Shown here piece by piece: positions 1 to 8,636 of a stretch of 64,000 bases of DNA. The position numbers and the translations under genes were made by a program. The notes under the pieces were generated by a model that saw only the letters and a program-made list of their open reading frames with translations, did no database searches and had not been told where the DNA came from. The first letter of the stretch is position 1. Every line of letters starts with the position of its first letter. Origin of the DNA: Pseudomonas proteolytica (GTDB taxonomy: Bacteria > Pseudomonadota > Gammaproteobacteria > Pseudomonadales > Pseudomonadaceae); the NCBI RefSeq assembly GCF_007858275.1, contig NZ_VFEV01000003.1, positions 62,001-126,000 on the forward strand. The letters run 5' to 3'.

Positions 1-82
1 CGGCTTCCAGGTGCAGATCCGTAACTTGATCCAGGCCGCTGGCCGGATCGATGACTCGGGCGCCGAGAATGCTGAGCTTCAC
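1..82 (-). CDS. pyrC: Dihydroorotase-like protein PyrC', N-terminus only
   Basis: Only the first 27 codons lie in the window; the gene runs off the left edge. The peptide begins (M)[18 protein letters not shown], a typical amidohydrolase/dihydroorotase N-terminus. The start is a GTG whose last bases overlap the pyrB stop (GTGA), so translation is probably coupled. In Pseudomonas the gene after pyrB encodes an inactive dihydroorotase homologue (PyrC' or PyrX) needed to assemble the aspartate transcarbamoylase complex. Position rather than the short peptide favours that reading over a catalytic dihydroorotase; the metal-ligand region is outside the window. Confidence 0.8.
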   Translation of the reverse strand, partial: MKLSILGARVIDPASGLDQVTDLHLEA

Positions 83-1083
83 TGGGCCTTCTCCTGCTCG
101 AATTGACGTTGGGCGGTTTGCCCGCTCATGGCCATGGACAGTACGGCCATGCGTACCGCGATGCCGTAGGTGACCTGGTTGAGAATCACCGAGTGCGGGC
201 CGTCGGCCACTGCCGACTCAATCTCCACCCCACGGTTGATCGGGCCAGGGTGCATGACAATCGCATCCGGCTTGGCGCCTGCCAGGCGCGCGGTGGTCAG
301 GCCGAACAGGCGGTAGAACTCACCTTCGCTGGGCAGCAGGCCACCGGCCATGCGCTCGCGTTGCAGGCGCAGCATGATCACCACATCCACGTCCTTCAGG
401 CCTTCGGTCATGTCGGTGTAGACCTTGACCCCGTATTGCTCGATGCCGATAGGCAGCAGGGTTTTCGGCGCGATCACGCGGATATCCGGGCAGCCGAGGG
501 TTTTCAGGGCCAGCATGTTCGAGCGCGCCACCCGCGAGTGCAGGATGTCGCCAACGATGGCCACCGAGAGGTTTTCGAAGCCCCCCTTGTGCCGACGGAT
601 GGTGAGCATGTCGAGCATGCCCTGGGTCGGGTGGGCGTGACGGCCATCGCCGCCGTTGATGATCGCCACCTGTGGGCACACGTGCTCGGCGATAAAGTGC
701 GCCGCGCCCGAGTCGCCATGGCGCACCACGAACATGTCGGCCGCCATGGCCTCCAGGTTGCGCAGGGTGTCGAGCAGGGTTTCGCCCTTGCTCGCCGACG
801 AGGTGGAGACGTTCAGGGTGATCACGTCGGCTGACAGGCGTTGGGCCGCCAACTCGAAGGTGGTGCGGGTGCGTGTCGAGTTCTCGAAGAACACGTTGCA
901 AATGGTTTTGCCGCGCAGCAGCGGGACTTTCTTCACCGCCCGGCCGCCGACTTCAAGGAAAGAGTCGGCAGTGTCGAGGATTTCGGTGAGCAATTCGCGG
1001 GGCAGGCCGTCGAGGGACAGGAAGTGTTGCAGCTGGCCCTGAGCGTTGAGCTGCAGCGGGCGCTTGGCATCTAGAGGCGTCAT
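79..1083 (-). CDS. pyrB: Aspartate carbamoyltransferase catalytic subunit
   Basis: It joins carbamoyl phosphate and L-aspartate to N-carbamoyl-L-aspartate in pyrimidine synthesis, in the cytoplasm. The 334-aa protein has the carbamoyl-phosphate motif STRTR at residues 69-73 within [13 protein letters not shown] and the later [10 protein letters not shown] and MHPGPINRG motifs. It is longer at the N-terminus than the E. coli enzyme, as in other Pseudomonas, where that extension takes part in holoenzyme assembly with PyrC'. It lies 24 bp after pyrR and overlaps pyrC' by 4 bp, so it belongs to one operon. No regulatory-chain gene (pyrI) is visible. Confidence 0.97.
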   Translation of the reverse strand: MTPLDAKRPLQLNAQGQLQHFLSLDGLPRELLTEILDTADSFLEVGGRAVKKVPLLRGKTICNVFFENSTRTRTTFELAAQRLSADVITLNVSTSSASKGETLLDTLRNLEAMAADMFVVRHGDSGAAHFIAEHVCPQVAIINGGDGRHAHPTQGMLDMLTIRRHKGGFENLSVAIVGDILHSRVARSNMLALKTLGCPDIRVIAPKTLLPIGIEQYGVKVYTDMTEGLKDVDVVIMLRLQRERMAGGLLPSEGEFYRLFGLTTARLAGAKPDAIVMHPGPINRGVEIESAVADGPHSVILNQVTYGIAVRMAVLSMAMSGQTAQRQFEQEKAQ

Positions 1084-1107
1084 CGCGGGGACTCTTTACA
1101 AGGCGGT

Positions 1108-1614
1108 TTAAAGGGCGAGGTCTTGCAGTTCGAGTTCGAGCGGCGTGGGACCGGACAATTTTACCCGCTGTTGGGCTGAAAGCGACAGGGTGGCACCCAC
1201 CACATCCGGGCTGATCGGCAGTTCGCCAGCCTCGAGGTCGAGCAGGCAGACCAGGGTGATGCTGGCCGGGCGGCCGTAGTCGAACAGCTCGTTCATGGCT
1301 GCACGGATGGTACGCCCGCTCATCAGCACGTCATCGATCAGTACCAGGTGCTGGCCTTCGATTTCAAAGGGCAGCGCAGACGGGCGCACTTGCGGGTGCA
1401 GGCCGTTCTGGCTGAAGTCATCGCGGTAGAAGGACACATCCAGGGTGCCCAGGGGCGAGTCACTGCCCAGCTCTTGCAGCAACGCCTGGGCGACCCACAC
1501 GCCACCGGTACGGATACCGATGAAACGCGGCTCGCTGATGGCGCGGTGTTGCAGGTGGGTCGTGAGGCTCGTCGCCATCTGACGGATCAGTTCGGCGGGA
1601 TTGGGCAGGCTCAT
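1108..1614 (-). CDS. pyrR: PyrR bifunctional pyrimidine regulator / uracil phosphoribosyltransferase
   Basis: A 168-aa PRPP-binding protein with the phosphoribosyltransferase loop [17 protein letters not shown]. The family senses UMP/PRPP and controls pyr genes; many members also have uracil phosphoribosyltransferase activity. The reading frame stays open for 24 codons upstream, but [14 protein letters not shown] follows a good GGAG ribosome binding site and matches the usual Pseudomonas start, so I use position 1614. It lies first in a pyrR-pyrB-pyrC' run, consistent with a regulator controlling its own operon. How it acts here (RNA or promoter) cannot be read from the sequence; I saw no clear attenuator. 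Confidence 0.93.
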   Translation of the reverse strand: MSLPNPAELIRQMATSLTTHLQHRAISEPRFIGIRTGGVWVAQALLQELGSDSPLGTLDVSFYRDDFSQNGLHPQVRPSALPFEIEGQHLVLIDDVLMSGRTIRAAMNELFDYGRPASITLVCLLDLEAGELPISPDVVGATLSLSAQQRVKLSGPTPLELELQDLAL

Positions 1615-1696
1615 GGTGGCTCCTTCAAGGGCTCGGGCAGCGTGACGCTGGCAAAGTCCGGGCTCAAACGTAAGAAGACGCGGCAAGCCGCGTCAG

Positions 1697-2134
1697 TCAG
1701 GATTCAAATAAAGCGGTGTTTTCATCCAGCCAGCCCTGCAGCAGCAAGGCGGCGGCAATGGCGTCGACCGGGTTGTCGCGGTAGCTGCCTTTCTGCCCGC
1801 CACGGTCGCGACGCTCACCCTTGGCCTCGAAGGTCGTCAGGCGCTCATCGTGGGTATAGAAGGGCAGGTTGTAGCGGCCGTTGAGGCGGCGGGCGAACTT
1901 TTCGGCGCGCAGGCACATGTCGCTGGGGGTGCCGTCCATGTTCAGCGGCAGGCCGACCACCACCGCGTCGGGCTTCCACTCCTTGATCAGGGCTTCGACC
2001 TGACTCCAGTCCGGGATGCCGTTTTGTGCCTTCAAGGTACACAGCTCGCGGGCCTGGCCGGTGATGACCTGGCCCACCGCAACGCCAATCTGCTTGGTGC
2101 CGTAGTCAAACCCGAGGATCAGTCGCAGGGCCAT
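1697..2134 (-). CDS. ruvX: RuvX/YqgF Holliday-junction resolvase-like protein
   Basis: A 145-aa RNase H-fold protein. The first acidic motif is GFDYGTKQIGVAVG (Asp10), with VVGLPLNMDG in the middle and the DERLTT motif late; these mark YqgF family nucleases, implicated in 16S rRNA 5'-end processing and possibly Holliday-junction resolution. The open frame extends 56 codons upstream into algH, but MALRLILGFDYG is the normal family start. That ATG shares one base with the algH stop (TGATG), so the two genes are translationally coupled. A gap of 82 bp follows before pyrR. Confidence 0.93.
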   Translation of the reverse strand: MALRLILGFDYGTKQIGVAVGQVITGQARELCTLKAQNGIPDWSQVEALIKEWKPDAVVVGLPLNMDGTPSDMCLRAEKFARRLNGRYNLPFYTHDERLTTFEAKGERRDRGGQKGSYRDNPVDAIAAALLLQGWLDENTALFES

Positions 2135-2703
2135 CAGGCGTGCCCCGCCTGGCTGGTCAGCAGGTTGAGGTTGATCCCCAGTTGCTTTGCAGCGGCATTG
2201 AGGCGCAGCTCGCTGGCAGTATTGAACAGAATGTCGGCATCGAAGGGGCACGTCAGCCAGGCATTGTTGGCCAACTCTTCTTCCAGTTGCCCGGCTTCCC
2301 ACCCTGCGTAACCCAGGGTGATCAGGCTCTGCTGCGGGCCGGCGCCATCAGCGATGGCAAACAGCACGTCCTGGGAGGTGGACAAGGACACGCCATCGAG
2401 GTCGACGGTTGCCTGGAACGTCGGGCCGCTGGGGTGCAGGACAAAGCCCCGGTCAGTCTGCACCGGGCCACCGAAATAGATCGGCACCGCCTGGCAACTG
2501 GCGGGTGGGTCGATCTCCGGGCGCAGTTGCTCAAGGATATCGGCCAGGTTCAAGTCCTGCGGGCGGTTGACCACCAACCCCATGGCGCCATTGGCCGTGT
2601 GCTCGACGATATAGGTCAAGGTGTGCGCAAAGTTCGGGTCGGCCATATGGGGCATGGCGATCAGGAATTGGTGCTTGAGGTAAGTCGGGCTGACATTTTT
2701 CAT
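2134..2703 (-). CDS. algH: AlgH/YqgE family protein (DUF179)
   Basis: A 189-aa protein of the YqgE/AlgH family, recognised from YLKHQFLIAMPHMADPNF, the glycine-rich MGLVVNRP and the later TLGYAGWEAGQLEEE motif. The molecular function is unknown; in P. aeruginosa the gene was linked to alginate production. The start at MKNVSPTYLKHQ is chosen because 37 upstream in-frame codons are not family-like and run towards a REPIN. It overlaps ruvX by one base, and algH-ruvX-pyrR-pyrB is a standing Pseudomonas order, so it probably heads this operon. Confidence 0.93.
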   Translation of the reverse strand: MKNVSPTYLKHQFLIAMPHMADPNFAHTLTYIVEHTANGAMGLVVNRPQDLNLADILEQLRPEIDPPASCQAVPIYFGGPVQTDRGFVLHPSGPTFQATVDLDGVSLSTSQDVLFAIADGAGPQQSLITLGYAGWEAGQLEEELANNAWLTCPFDADILFNTASELRLNAAAKQLGINLNLLTSQAGHA

Positions 2704-2781
2704 GTCCGCTAGTGTGGCGTTGGAGGGGCGAACTGACAAGCTGGGGATGTGTAGGAAATCGGTTGGCGGGTTTGTTTGGGC

Positions 2782-2882
2782 TGTAGGAGCGAGCTTGCTC
2801 GCGAAGACCGTCAACGATAACGCGGGCAGTCAGAATGCACGCGGTGGCCTCAGGTTCTTCGCGAGCAAGCTCGCTCCTGCAC
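2782..2882. repeat. REPIN (inverted REP pair)
   Basis: Two REP sequences face each other between algH and tonB. The left arm begins TGTAGGAGCGAGCTTGCTCG and the right arm is its reverse complement; the centre (about 55 bp) is unrelated. The subtype is TAGGAGCGAGC, shared with the elements at 17.6 and 49.1 kb. The tonB stop codon lies just beyond the right arm, so the hairpin could also protect or end that transcript. Confidence 0.9.
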
Positions 2883-2893
2883 CGCTGGGCTGA

Positions 2894-3793
2894 TCAGTTG
2901 CTGGAAAGGCGGTCGCCCTTGGCAAAGCGCCAGGTGCGGATGATTTCCAGGCGGTCGATATCATTCAGGTCGCCGGTAAACGGGGCGAACGGTGCGGCCA
3001 GGCGCACGATGCGTTGCGCCGCCTGGTCCAGCAAGGGCTGGCCGGACGACTCCAGCACCAGCACTTCATATAAGGAGCCGTCGCGGTTGATCGACACCAG
3101 CAGGCGCAGGTTGCCGTAGATCTGCTGGCGCCGGGCCTCGTCCGGGTAGTTCAGGTTGCCGATGCGCTCGACCTTCTTGCGCCATTCGTCCTTATACCAG
3201 GCGCCTTTGTCGCGCATGGTGGAGGCGGCGTTGAGCCGGTAGATGCGCGGGCGTTTGGCATACAGCTGTTGCTCGTTGGCCAGTTCGGCCTCCAGGCTGG
3301 AGATTTCGCTGGAAAGTTGCGAGCTGTCGAAAGTCGGTGCGGGTTTGCTTGGCGCAGGCTCAGTCTTCACGGCTTCGCGCTGGGTCGCGGCCTTCTGGGG
3401 TTTTGGCGCAATGGTGGCGACGGCGGCCTTGGGCGCGGCCTGCTTGACCTCGGGCTTGGCTACCGGAGGCGGCGTGACCTTATTGATCTTGTTGTCCTGG
3501 AAGGGCGCCACTTCGGTGGTCTTGGGCACTGCCTTTTTGTCCAGGGTGCCGCTGCCCTGCTGATTGTCCTGGGCCAGGAAGTCAGCCTTTTCGGGCTTCT
3601 TCTCACTTTTGAAGGTGGCGAGGGTGATTTCCAGGGTCTTGCTGATTTGCTGGGGTTCGACGAACGTGAAGCCCAGGCCGAGGATCAACGCCAAATGAAT
3701 CAGCGCTGCCAGAAATAGGGTAAATCCGAGCCGATCAGCCGGGCGTACGCCGCTGTGGCTGAATTCGGGGGGCAGGTCGGACGGAAGCGTCAT
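2894..3793 (-). CDS. tonB: Energy transducer TonB (TonB3-like)
   Basis: A 299-aa protein with one N-terminal membrane anchor (about residues 25-45, FTLFLAALIHLALILGLGFTF), a long lysine/proline/alanine-rich periplasmic linker, and a C-terminal TonB domain (VSINRDGSLYEVLVLESSG, then the AAQRIVRLAAPFAPF helix). TonB proteins pass proton-motive energy from ExbBD to outer-membrane receptors. exbBD genes are not adjacent. In P. aeruginosa the tonB copy between algH and gshB (tonB3) is reported to affect twitching motility and pilus assembly, which fits its place next to the pil-chp genes. Confidence 0.9.
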   Translation of the reverse strand: MTLPSDLPPEFSHSGVRPADRLGFTLFLAALIHLALILGLGFTFVEPQQISKTLEITLATFKSEKKPEKADFLAQDNQQGSGTLDKKAVPKTTEVAPFQDNKINKVTPPPVAKPEVKQAAPKAAVATIAPKPQKAATQREAVKTEPAPSKPAPTFDSSQLSSEISSLEAELANEQQLYAKRPRIYRLNAASTMRDKGAWYKDEWRKKVERIGNLNYPDEARRQQIYGNLRLLVSINRDGSLYEVLVLESSGQPLLDQAAQRIVRLAAPFAPFTGDLNDIDRLEIIRTWRFAKGDRLSSN

Positions 3794-3870
3794 AACAGGA
3801 AAACCAACATCGCGCGTTTCACAGGTGGGGCATGATAGCGCAATGTTGGCTGACCTCCGGCTGTTCTATG

Positions 3871-4824
3871 TCACTTGGCTTGTAGCTTGTCGGCAATCGC
3901 TGCCATGAGCATTTCGCCGATGTTGGTGCCGAACGCGTTGTCTATTTCACGGATACAGGTCGGGCTGGTGACGTTGATTTCCGTGAGGTGCTCACCAATT
4001 ACGTCAAGTCCTACGAACAGCAGGCCTTTCTCCCGCAGGGTCGGGCCTACCTGGGCGGCGATCCAGCGGTCCTTGTCGCTCAGCGGACGGGCCTCGCCAC
4101 GCCCACCCGCCGCGAGGTTGCCACGGGTCTCGCCGGCCGCGGGGATACGTGCCAGGCAGTAATCCACCGGCTCGCCGTCGATCATCAGGATGCGCTTGTC
4201 GCCATCCTTGATCGCCGGCAGGTAGGCCTGGCCCATGATCTGCTGGGTGCCCAGGGCCGTCAGGGTCTCAAGGATCACCGACAGATTGGGGTCGCCTGCG
4301 CGGTGACGGAAGATCGAGGTGCCACCCATGCCGTCCAGCGGCTTGAGGATCACATCGCCGTGCTTGGCGGCAAATTCACGCAGCACGTCGGCGCGGCGGC
4401 TGACCACGGTGGGCGGCGTGCACTGCGGGAACAGCGTGGCGAACAACTTCTCGTTGCAGTCGCGCAGGCTCTGGGGCTTGTTGACGATCAGCACACCGGC
4501 ACGCTCGGCCTGCTCCAGCAGGTAGGTGGAGTAGACGAACTCCATGTCGAACGGCGGATCCTTGCGCATCAGGATCACGTCCAGGTCGCTCAGGGGGCTG
4601 TCGATCTCGTCTTGCAGTTCAAACCACTTTTCAGGGTTGGCGAACACCTGCAGGGGACGCATCCGCGCCCGCGCTTCGCCGTCGCCCTGGTAAAGGTCGC
4701 GCTGTTCCATATAGAACAGGGTCCAGCCGCGGGCCTGGGCGGCCAGCAGCATGGCCAGCGAGCTATCCTTTTTATAGGAAATGCTGGCGATAGGGTCCAT
4801 GACAATGCCGACGCGAACGCTCAT
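3871..4824 (-). CDS. gshB: Glutathione synthetase
   Basis: A 317-aa ATP-grasp enzyme that adds glycine to gamma-glutamylcysteine. The N-terminus MSVRVGIVMDPIASISYKKD and the motifs MRKDPPFDMEF, LKPLDGMGGTSIFR and INVTSPTCIREID are diagnostic for GshB, and the length is normal. The start at 4824 follows an AGAGGAAAT ribosome site. It is divergent from pilG; the 239 bp between them must hold both promoters. Confidence 0.97.
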   Translation of the reverse strand: MSVRVGIVMDPIASISYKKDSSLAMLLAAQARGWTLFYMEQRDLYQGDGEARARMRPLQVFANPEKWFELQDEIDSPLSDLDVILMRKDPPFDMEFVYSTYLLEQAERAGVLIVNKPQSLRDCNEKLFATLFPQCTPPTVVSRRADVLREFAAKHGDVILKPLDGMGGTSIFRHRAGDPNLSVILETLTALGTQQIMGQAYLPAIKDGDKRILMIDGEPVDYCLARIPAAGETRGNLAAGGRGEARPLSDKDRWIAAQVGPTLREKGLLFVGLDVIGEHLTEINVTSPTCIREIDNAFGTNIGEMLMAAIADKLQAK

Positions 4825-5063
4825 GGGGGATTTCCTCTAGCAAATAAGGGCGCATAAAAGTGGCGTCAGAGTGGCGCTGCGGCTGTTGTGGGTCAAGGAA
4901 AAACCACCTTGCCGGTCGGCCGATAGATTGCCTCCCCAGTCTGTGCTAAAAAGGCTGCCATGGCGTGTCGGCCCTTGCACGGCAAGGGTTTTGGCGCTCG
5001 TCCCAGGCAGCATCCGGCAGTACACACCGAAAACCGATTCGCTGTGGCGATGGTAGAGCAGAT

Positions 5064-5471
5064 ATGGAACAGCATTCCAACGCCTTGAAAGTGATGGTGA
5101 TCGACGATTCGAAAACGATTCGCCGCACCGCTGAAACGCTGTTGAAGAACGTAGGGTGCGAAGTCATCACGGCCATCGACGGTTTTGATGCCCTGGCCAG
5201 GATCGTTGACCATCACCCGCACATCATCTTTGTCGACATCATGATGCCGCGCCTGGATGGCTATCAGACCTGCGCCCTGGTCAAGAACAACCCGGCGTTC
5301 AAGGACATCCCGGTGATCATGCTGTCGTCCAGGGATGGCCTGTTCGACAAGGCCAAGGGGCGCATCGTCGGCGTCGATCAATTTTTGACCAAGCCTTTCA
5401 GCAAGGAAGAACTGCTGAGTGCGATCAAGGCCTATGTGCCGGGTTTCGCCGCAGTAGAACAAGCACATTGA
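5064..5471 (+). CDS. pilG: PilG, CheY-like response regulator of the Pil-Chp system
   Basis: A stand-alone 135-aa receiver domain: acidic pair D14/D15 (VMVIDDSKTIRR), phosphoacceptor Asp58 in FVDIMMPRLDG, and Lys in LTKPFSKEELL. In P. aeruginosa PilG receives phosphate from ChpA and promotes pilus extension and cAMP signalling. The frame is open 33 codons further upstream, but MEQHSNALKVMVIDD is the family start. It is the first gene of the pilGHIJ-chpAC run. Confidence 0.95.
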   Translation: MEQHSNALKVMVIDDSKTIRRTAETLLKNVGCEVITAIDGFDALARIVDHHPHIIFVDIMMPRLDGYQTCALVKNNPAFKDIPVIMLSSRDGLFDKAKGRIVGVDQFLTKPFSKEELLSAIKAYVPGFAAVEQAH

Positions 5472-5515
5472 CCCAGCCCCCAGGGCTTGCGTCAACCAAT
5501 GTAGTGGGGAAAACC

Positions 5516-5881
5516 ATGGCACGCGTTCTGATCGTCGACGATTCGCCGACTGAAATGTACAAACTGACCGGCATGCTGGAAAAGCACGGGCACCAGGTCC
5601 TCAAGGCCGAAAATGGTGCCGACGGCGTGGCCCTGGCCCGCCAGGAAAAACCCGATGCGGTGTTGATGGACATCGTCATGCCCGGCCTCAATGGCTTCCA
5701 GGCCACGCGCCAGTTGTCCAAGGAGCCGGAAACCAACGGTATCCCGATCATCATCGTCACCACCAAAGACCAGGAAACCGACAAGATCTGGGGCGCACGC
5801 CAGGGCGCCAAGGCGTACCTGACCAAGCCGGTGGAAGAAGACAAGCTGATCGAAGTCCTGAACTCGGTGCTCAAACCCTGA
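5516..5881 (+). CDS. pilH: PilH, CheY-like response regulator
   Basis: A 121-aa receiver domain with Asp8/Asp9, phosphoacceptor Asp52 (LMDIVMPGLNG) and the switch Lys in YLTKPVEED. In the P. aeruginosa system PilH acts opposite to PilG, favouring retraction or working as a phosphate sink. The start MARVLIVDDS (5516) follows a GGGGAAAACC site; the 16 upstream in-frame codons are not family-like. It is 44 bp after pilG and 12 bp before pilI, in one operon. Confidence 0.95.
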   Translation: MARVLIVDDSPTEMYKLTGMLEKHGHQVLKAENGADGVALARQEKPDAVLMDIVMPGLNGFQATRQLSKEPETNGIPIIIVTTKDQETDKIWGARQGAKAYLTKPVEEDKLIEVLNSVLKP

Positions 5882-5893
5882 CGGCACGCTCCC

Positions 5894-6430
5894 ATGACCG
5901 AGTCGCAAACCGCCTTTGAGCTGCTGCTGGACATCGACCGCCGCTGCCGCCTGCTGGCCGCTGACCTGCCATCCCAGGAAACCCGCTCGCACAGCTGGAG
6001 CGGCATCGGCTTTCGCCTGGGCGGGCATTGGTATGTAGCGCCCATGGGCGAAGTTGCCGAAGTGCTGCATGAGCCGCGTTGCACCCTGATGCCCGGGGTC
6101 AAGCCTTGGGTCCGGGGCGTGGCCAACCTGCGCGGGCGCTTGCTGCCGGTGATCAACCTGTGCGGGTTTTTCGGCTATGAGCTGTCGACCGCACGCAAGC
6201 AGCGCCGGGTGCTGGTGATTGAACACGAAGACACCTTTGTCGGCCTGTTGGTGGATGAAGTGGTCGGCCTGCAGCATTTTGCCCAGGACCTATTGCGCCC
6301 GGTATCCGCCAGTGTGCCCGCCGCCAGCGCTGCATTTATCCAAGGCCAGTTCAGCGGCGAGCCGCTGTGGCAGGTCTTCAGCCCTTTCGCCCTGGCCCAG
6401 GCCCCGGGCTTTCTGGATGTTGCCGCATGA
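5894..6430 (+). CDS. pilI: PilI, CheW-like adaptor
   Basis: A 178-aa CheW-domain protein ([21 protein letters not shown], then [17 protein letters not shown] and [21 protein letters not shown]). CheW-type adaptors couple the receptor, here PilJ, to the kinase ChpA. Its stop overlaps the pilJ start by 4 bp (ATGA), so the two should be made in a fixed ratio. Confidence 0.94.
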   Translation: MTESQTAFELLLDIDRRCRLLAADLPSQETRSHSWSGIGFRLGGHWYVAPMGEVAEVLHEPRCTLMPGVKPWVRGVANLRGRLLPVINLCGFFGYELSTARKQRRVLVIEHEDTFVGLLVDEVVGLQHFAQDLLRPVSASVPAASAAFIQGQFSGEPLWQVFSPFALAQAPGFLDVAA

Positions 6431-8478
6431 GCACCGCCACGCCCGTCAAACCGCTGGAAGCCTCTCGTAGCCGTTCGCAGATCATCGTGCTGTTTATTGC
6501 GCTGATCATCTTCATCATGCTGCTGTTCGCCAACTTCGCGTACCTCAACACCCAGTCCACCTATGACAAGCAGTACATCGGCCACGCCGGCGAGCTGCGG
6601 GTGCTGTCCCAGCGCATTGCCAAGAACGCCACCGAGGCGGCGGCCGGCAAGGCCGCCGCGTTCAGGCTATTGAGCGAGGCGCGCAATGATTTTGCCCAGC
6701 GCTGGGGCTACCTGAAAAAAGGCGACCCGGCCACCGGCCTGCCTGCCGCGCCCAGCGCCGTGCGCAGCGAAATGCGCGCCGTGCAGCATGATTGGGAAGC
6801 CTTGCTGAAGAACACCGATGTGATCCTGGCCAGTGAGCAGACGGTGCTGTCCCTGCATCAAGTGGCGGCGACCCTGGCCGAAACCGTGCCGCAATTGCAG
6901 CTCGAGTCGGAAAAGGTAGTCGAGATCCTGCTGCAGCGCGGTGCACCCGCCAGCCAGGTGGCCGTGGCCCAGCGCCAATCGTTGTTGGCCGAGCGCATTT
7001 TGGGAGCAGTCAACACGGTGCTGGCCGGGGATGACACGGCGGTCAAGGCCGCCGACGCCTTTGGCCGCGATGCCAACCGTTTTGGCCAGGTCCTGGCCGG
7101 TATGCTCCAGGGCAGCGCTGGCCTGAAGATCAGCGAGGTGCAAGACCCCGACGCCCGTGCGCGCCTGGCGGAGATTGCCGAGCTGTTCGAATTTGTCTCG
7201 GGCTCCGTGGATGAAATCCTCGAAACATCGCCGCAACTGTTCCAGGTGCGCGCCTCGGCGAGCAATATCTTCAGCCTCTCGCAAACCCTGCTCGATGAGG
7301 CTTCGCACCTGGCCACCGGTTTTGAAAACCTGGCGGGCGGGCGCACCCTCGACACTATCGGCGGCTATGTCCTGGGCTTGCTGGCGCTGGCGTCAATCAT
7401 CCTGATCGGCCTGGTGATGGTGCGCGAAACCAATCGCCAACTGCGTGAAACTGCCGAGAAAAACGAACGCAACCAGAACGCGATCATGCGCCTGCTGGAC
7501 GAAATCGAAGACCTGGCCGACGGCGACCTCACCGTGACCGCCTCGGTGACTGAAGACTTCACCGGCACCATCGCCGATTCCATCAACTATTCGGTGGACC
7601 AGTTGCGCGACCTGGTGGCGACCATCAACCTCACCGCCGGTGAAGTGGCTGGCGCCGTGCAGGAAACCCAGGCTACCGCCATGCACCTGGCCCAGGCCTC
7701 GGAACACCAGGCCCAGCAGATCGCCGAAGCCTCCACCGCGATCAATCAGATGGCCCAATCCATCGACCAGGTGTCGGCCAATGCCGCCGAGTCCTCGGCC
7801 GTGGCCGAACGGTCGGTGGAGATCGCCAACAAGGGCAACGAGGTGGTGCACAACACCATCCACGGCATGGACAACATTCGCGAACAGATCCAGGACACCG
7901 CCAAGCGCATCAAACGCCTGGGTGAGTCATCCCAGGAGATTGGCGATATCGTCAGCCTGATCGACGACATTGCCGAGCAGACCAACATTCTCGCCCTCAA
8001 CGCGGCGATCCAGGCGAGCATGGCCGGCGATGCCGGGCGCGGCTTTGCAGTGGTGGCCGATGAAGTGCAACGCCTGGCCGAACGCTCGTCGGCGGCCACC
8101 CGGCAGATCGAGAACCTGGTGCGGGCGATCCAGACCGATACCAACGAAGCCGTGATCTCCATGGAGCAGACCACCACCGAAGTGGTGCGTGGCGCGCGGC
8201 TGGCCCAGGACGCCGGAGTGGCCCTGGAAGAAATCGAAGGGGTGTCCAAGACCCTGGCCGCGCTGATCCAGAGCATCTCCAACGCCGCGCAGCAGCAAAC
8301 CTCGTCGGCGGGGCAGATCTCCTTGACCATGAACGTGATCCAGCAGATCACCAGCCAGACCTCATCGGGCTCCACGGCCACCGCCGAGAGCATCGGCAAC
8401 CTGGCGAAAATGGCCAGCCAGTTGCGCCGTTCGGTATCGGGTTTCACCTTGCCGCCCGTGCGCAAGACCAATGAATGA
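6427..8478 (+). CDS. pilJ: PilJ, methyl-accepting chemotaxis-type receptor
   Basis: A 683-aa membrane receptor: TM1 about residues 20-40 ([20 protein letters not shown]), a periplasmic PilJ-type sensor to about 300, TM2 near 312-335, a HAMP region, and a cytoplasmic signalling domain with the hairpin tip [21 protein letters not shown]. It feeds surface or pilus signals to ChpA. The start at [15 protein letters not shown] overlaps the pilI stop; 20 upstream in-frame codons are read-through of pilI. In P. aeruginosa the next gene is the CheR-like methyltransferase pilK; here there is only a REPIN. Confidence 0.96.
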   Translation: MSTATPVKPLEASRSRSQIIVLFIALIIFIMLLFANFAYLNTQSTYDKQYIGHAGELRVLSQRIAKNATEAAAGKAAAFRLLSEARNDFAQRWGYLKKGDPATGLPAAPSAVRSEMRAVQHDWEALLKNTDVILASEQTVLSLHQVAATLAETVPQLQLESEKVVEILLQRGAPASQVAVAQRQSLLAERILGAVNTVLAGDDTAVKAADAFGRDANRFGQVLAGMLQGSAGLKISEVQDPDARARLAEIAELFEFVSGSVDEILETSPQLFQVRASASNIFSLSQTLLDEASHLATGFENLAGGRTLDTIGGYVLGLLALASIILIGLVMVRETNRQLRETAEKNERNQNAIMRLLDEIEDLADGDLTVTASVTEDFTGTIADSINYSVDQLRDLVATINLTAGEVAGAVQETQATAMHLAQASEHQAQQIAEASTAINQMAQSIDQVSANAAESSAVAERSVEIANKGNEVVHNTIHGMDNIREQIQDTAKRIKRLGESSQEIGDIVSLIDDIAEQTNILALNAAIQASMAGDAGRGFAVVADEVQRLAERSSAATRQIENLVRAIQTDTNEAVISMEQTTTEVVRGARLAQDAGVALEEIEGVSKTLAALIQSISNAAQQQTSSAGQISLTMNVIQQITSQTSSGSTATAESIGNLAKMASQLRRSVSGFTLPPVRKTNE

Positions 8479-8507
8479 CATGCCCACCCAAAACCACCGC
8501 AATCTAA

Positions 8508-8599
8508 ATGTGGGAGCGGGCTTGCTCGCGAAAGCGCTGGGTCAGTCACCTAATGTGCCGACTGACCCAGCGCTTTCGCGAGCAAGCCCGCTCCCACAT
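8508..8599. repeat. REPIN with perfect 39-bp arms between pilJ and chpA
   Basis: The left arm starts ATGTGGGAGCGGGCTTGCTC and the right arm is its exact reverse complement over 39 bp; the loop is 14 bp. It begins 30 bp after the pilJ stop and ends 37 bp before chpA, at the place where pilK sits in P. aeruginosa. The transcript would fold into a very stable hairpin inside the operon, possibly lowering or uncoupling chpA expression. Confidence 0.95.
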
Positions 8600-8636
8600 G
8601 GATTCTCACTTTTCACCCATTCAGACGGGAGTCGTT

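Noticed and set aside
4825..5063. Small RNA or gene between gshB and pilG
   Set aside because: The frames there lack ribosome sites and domains, and no terminator-like hairpin was seen; treated as a divergent promoter region.
8508..8636. 43-codon N-terminal extension of chpA
   Set aside because: The extension is translation through a REPIN palindrome; a good ribosome site and the family start lie at 8637.
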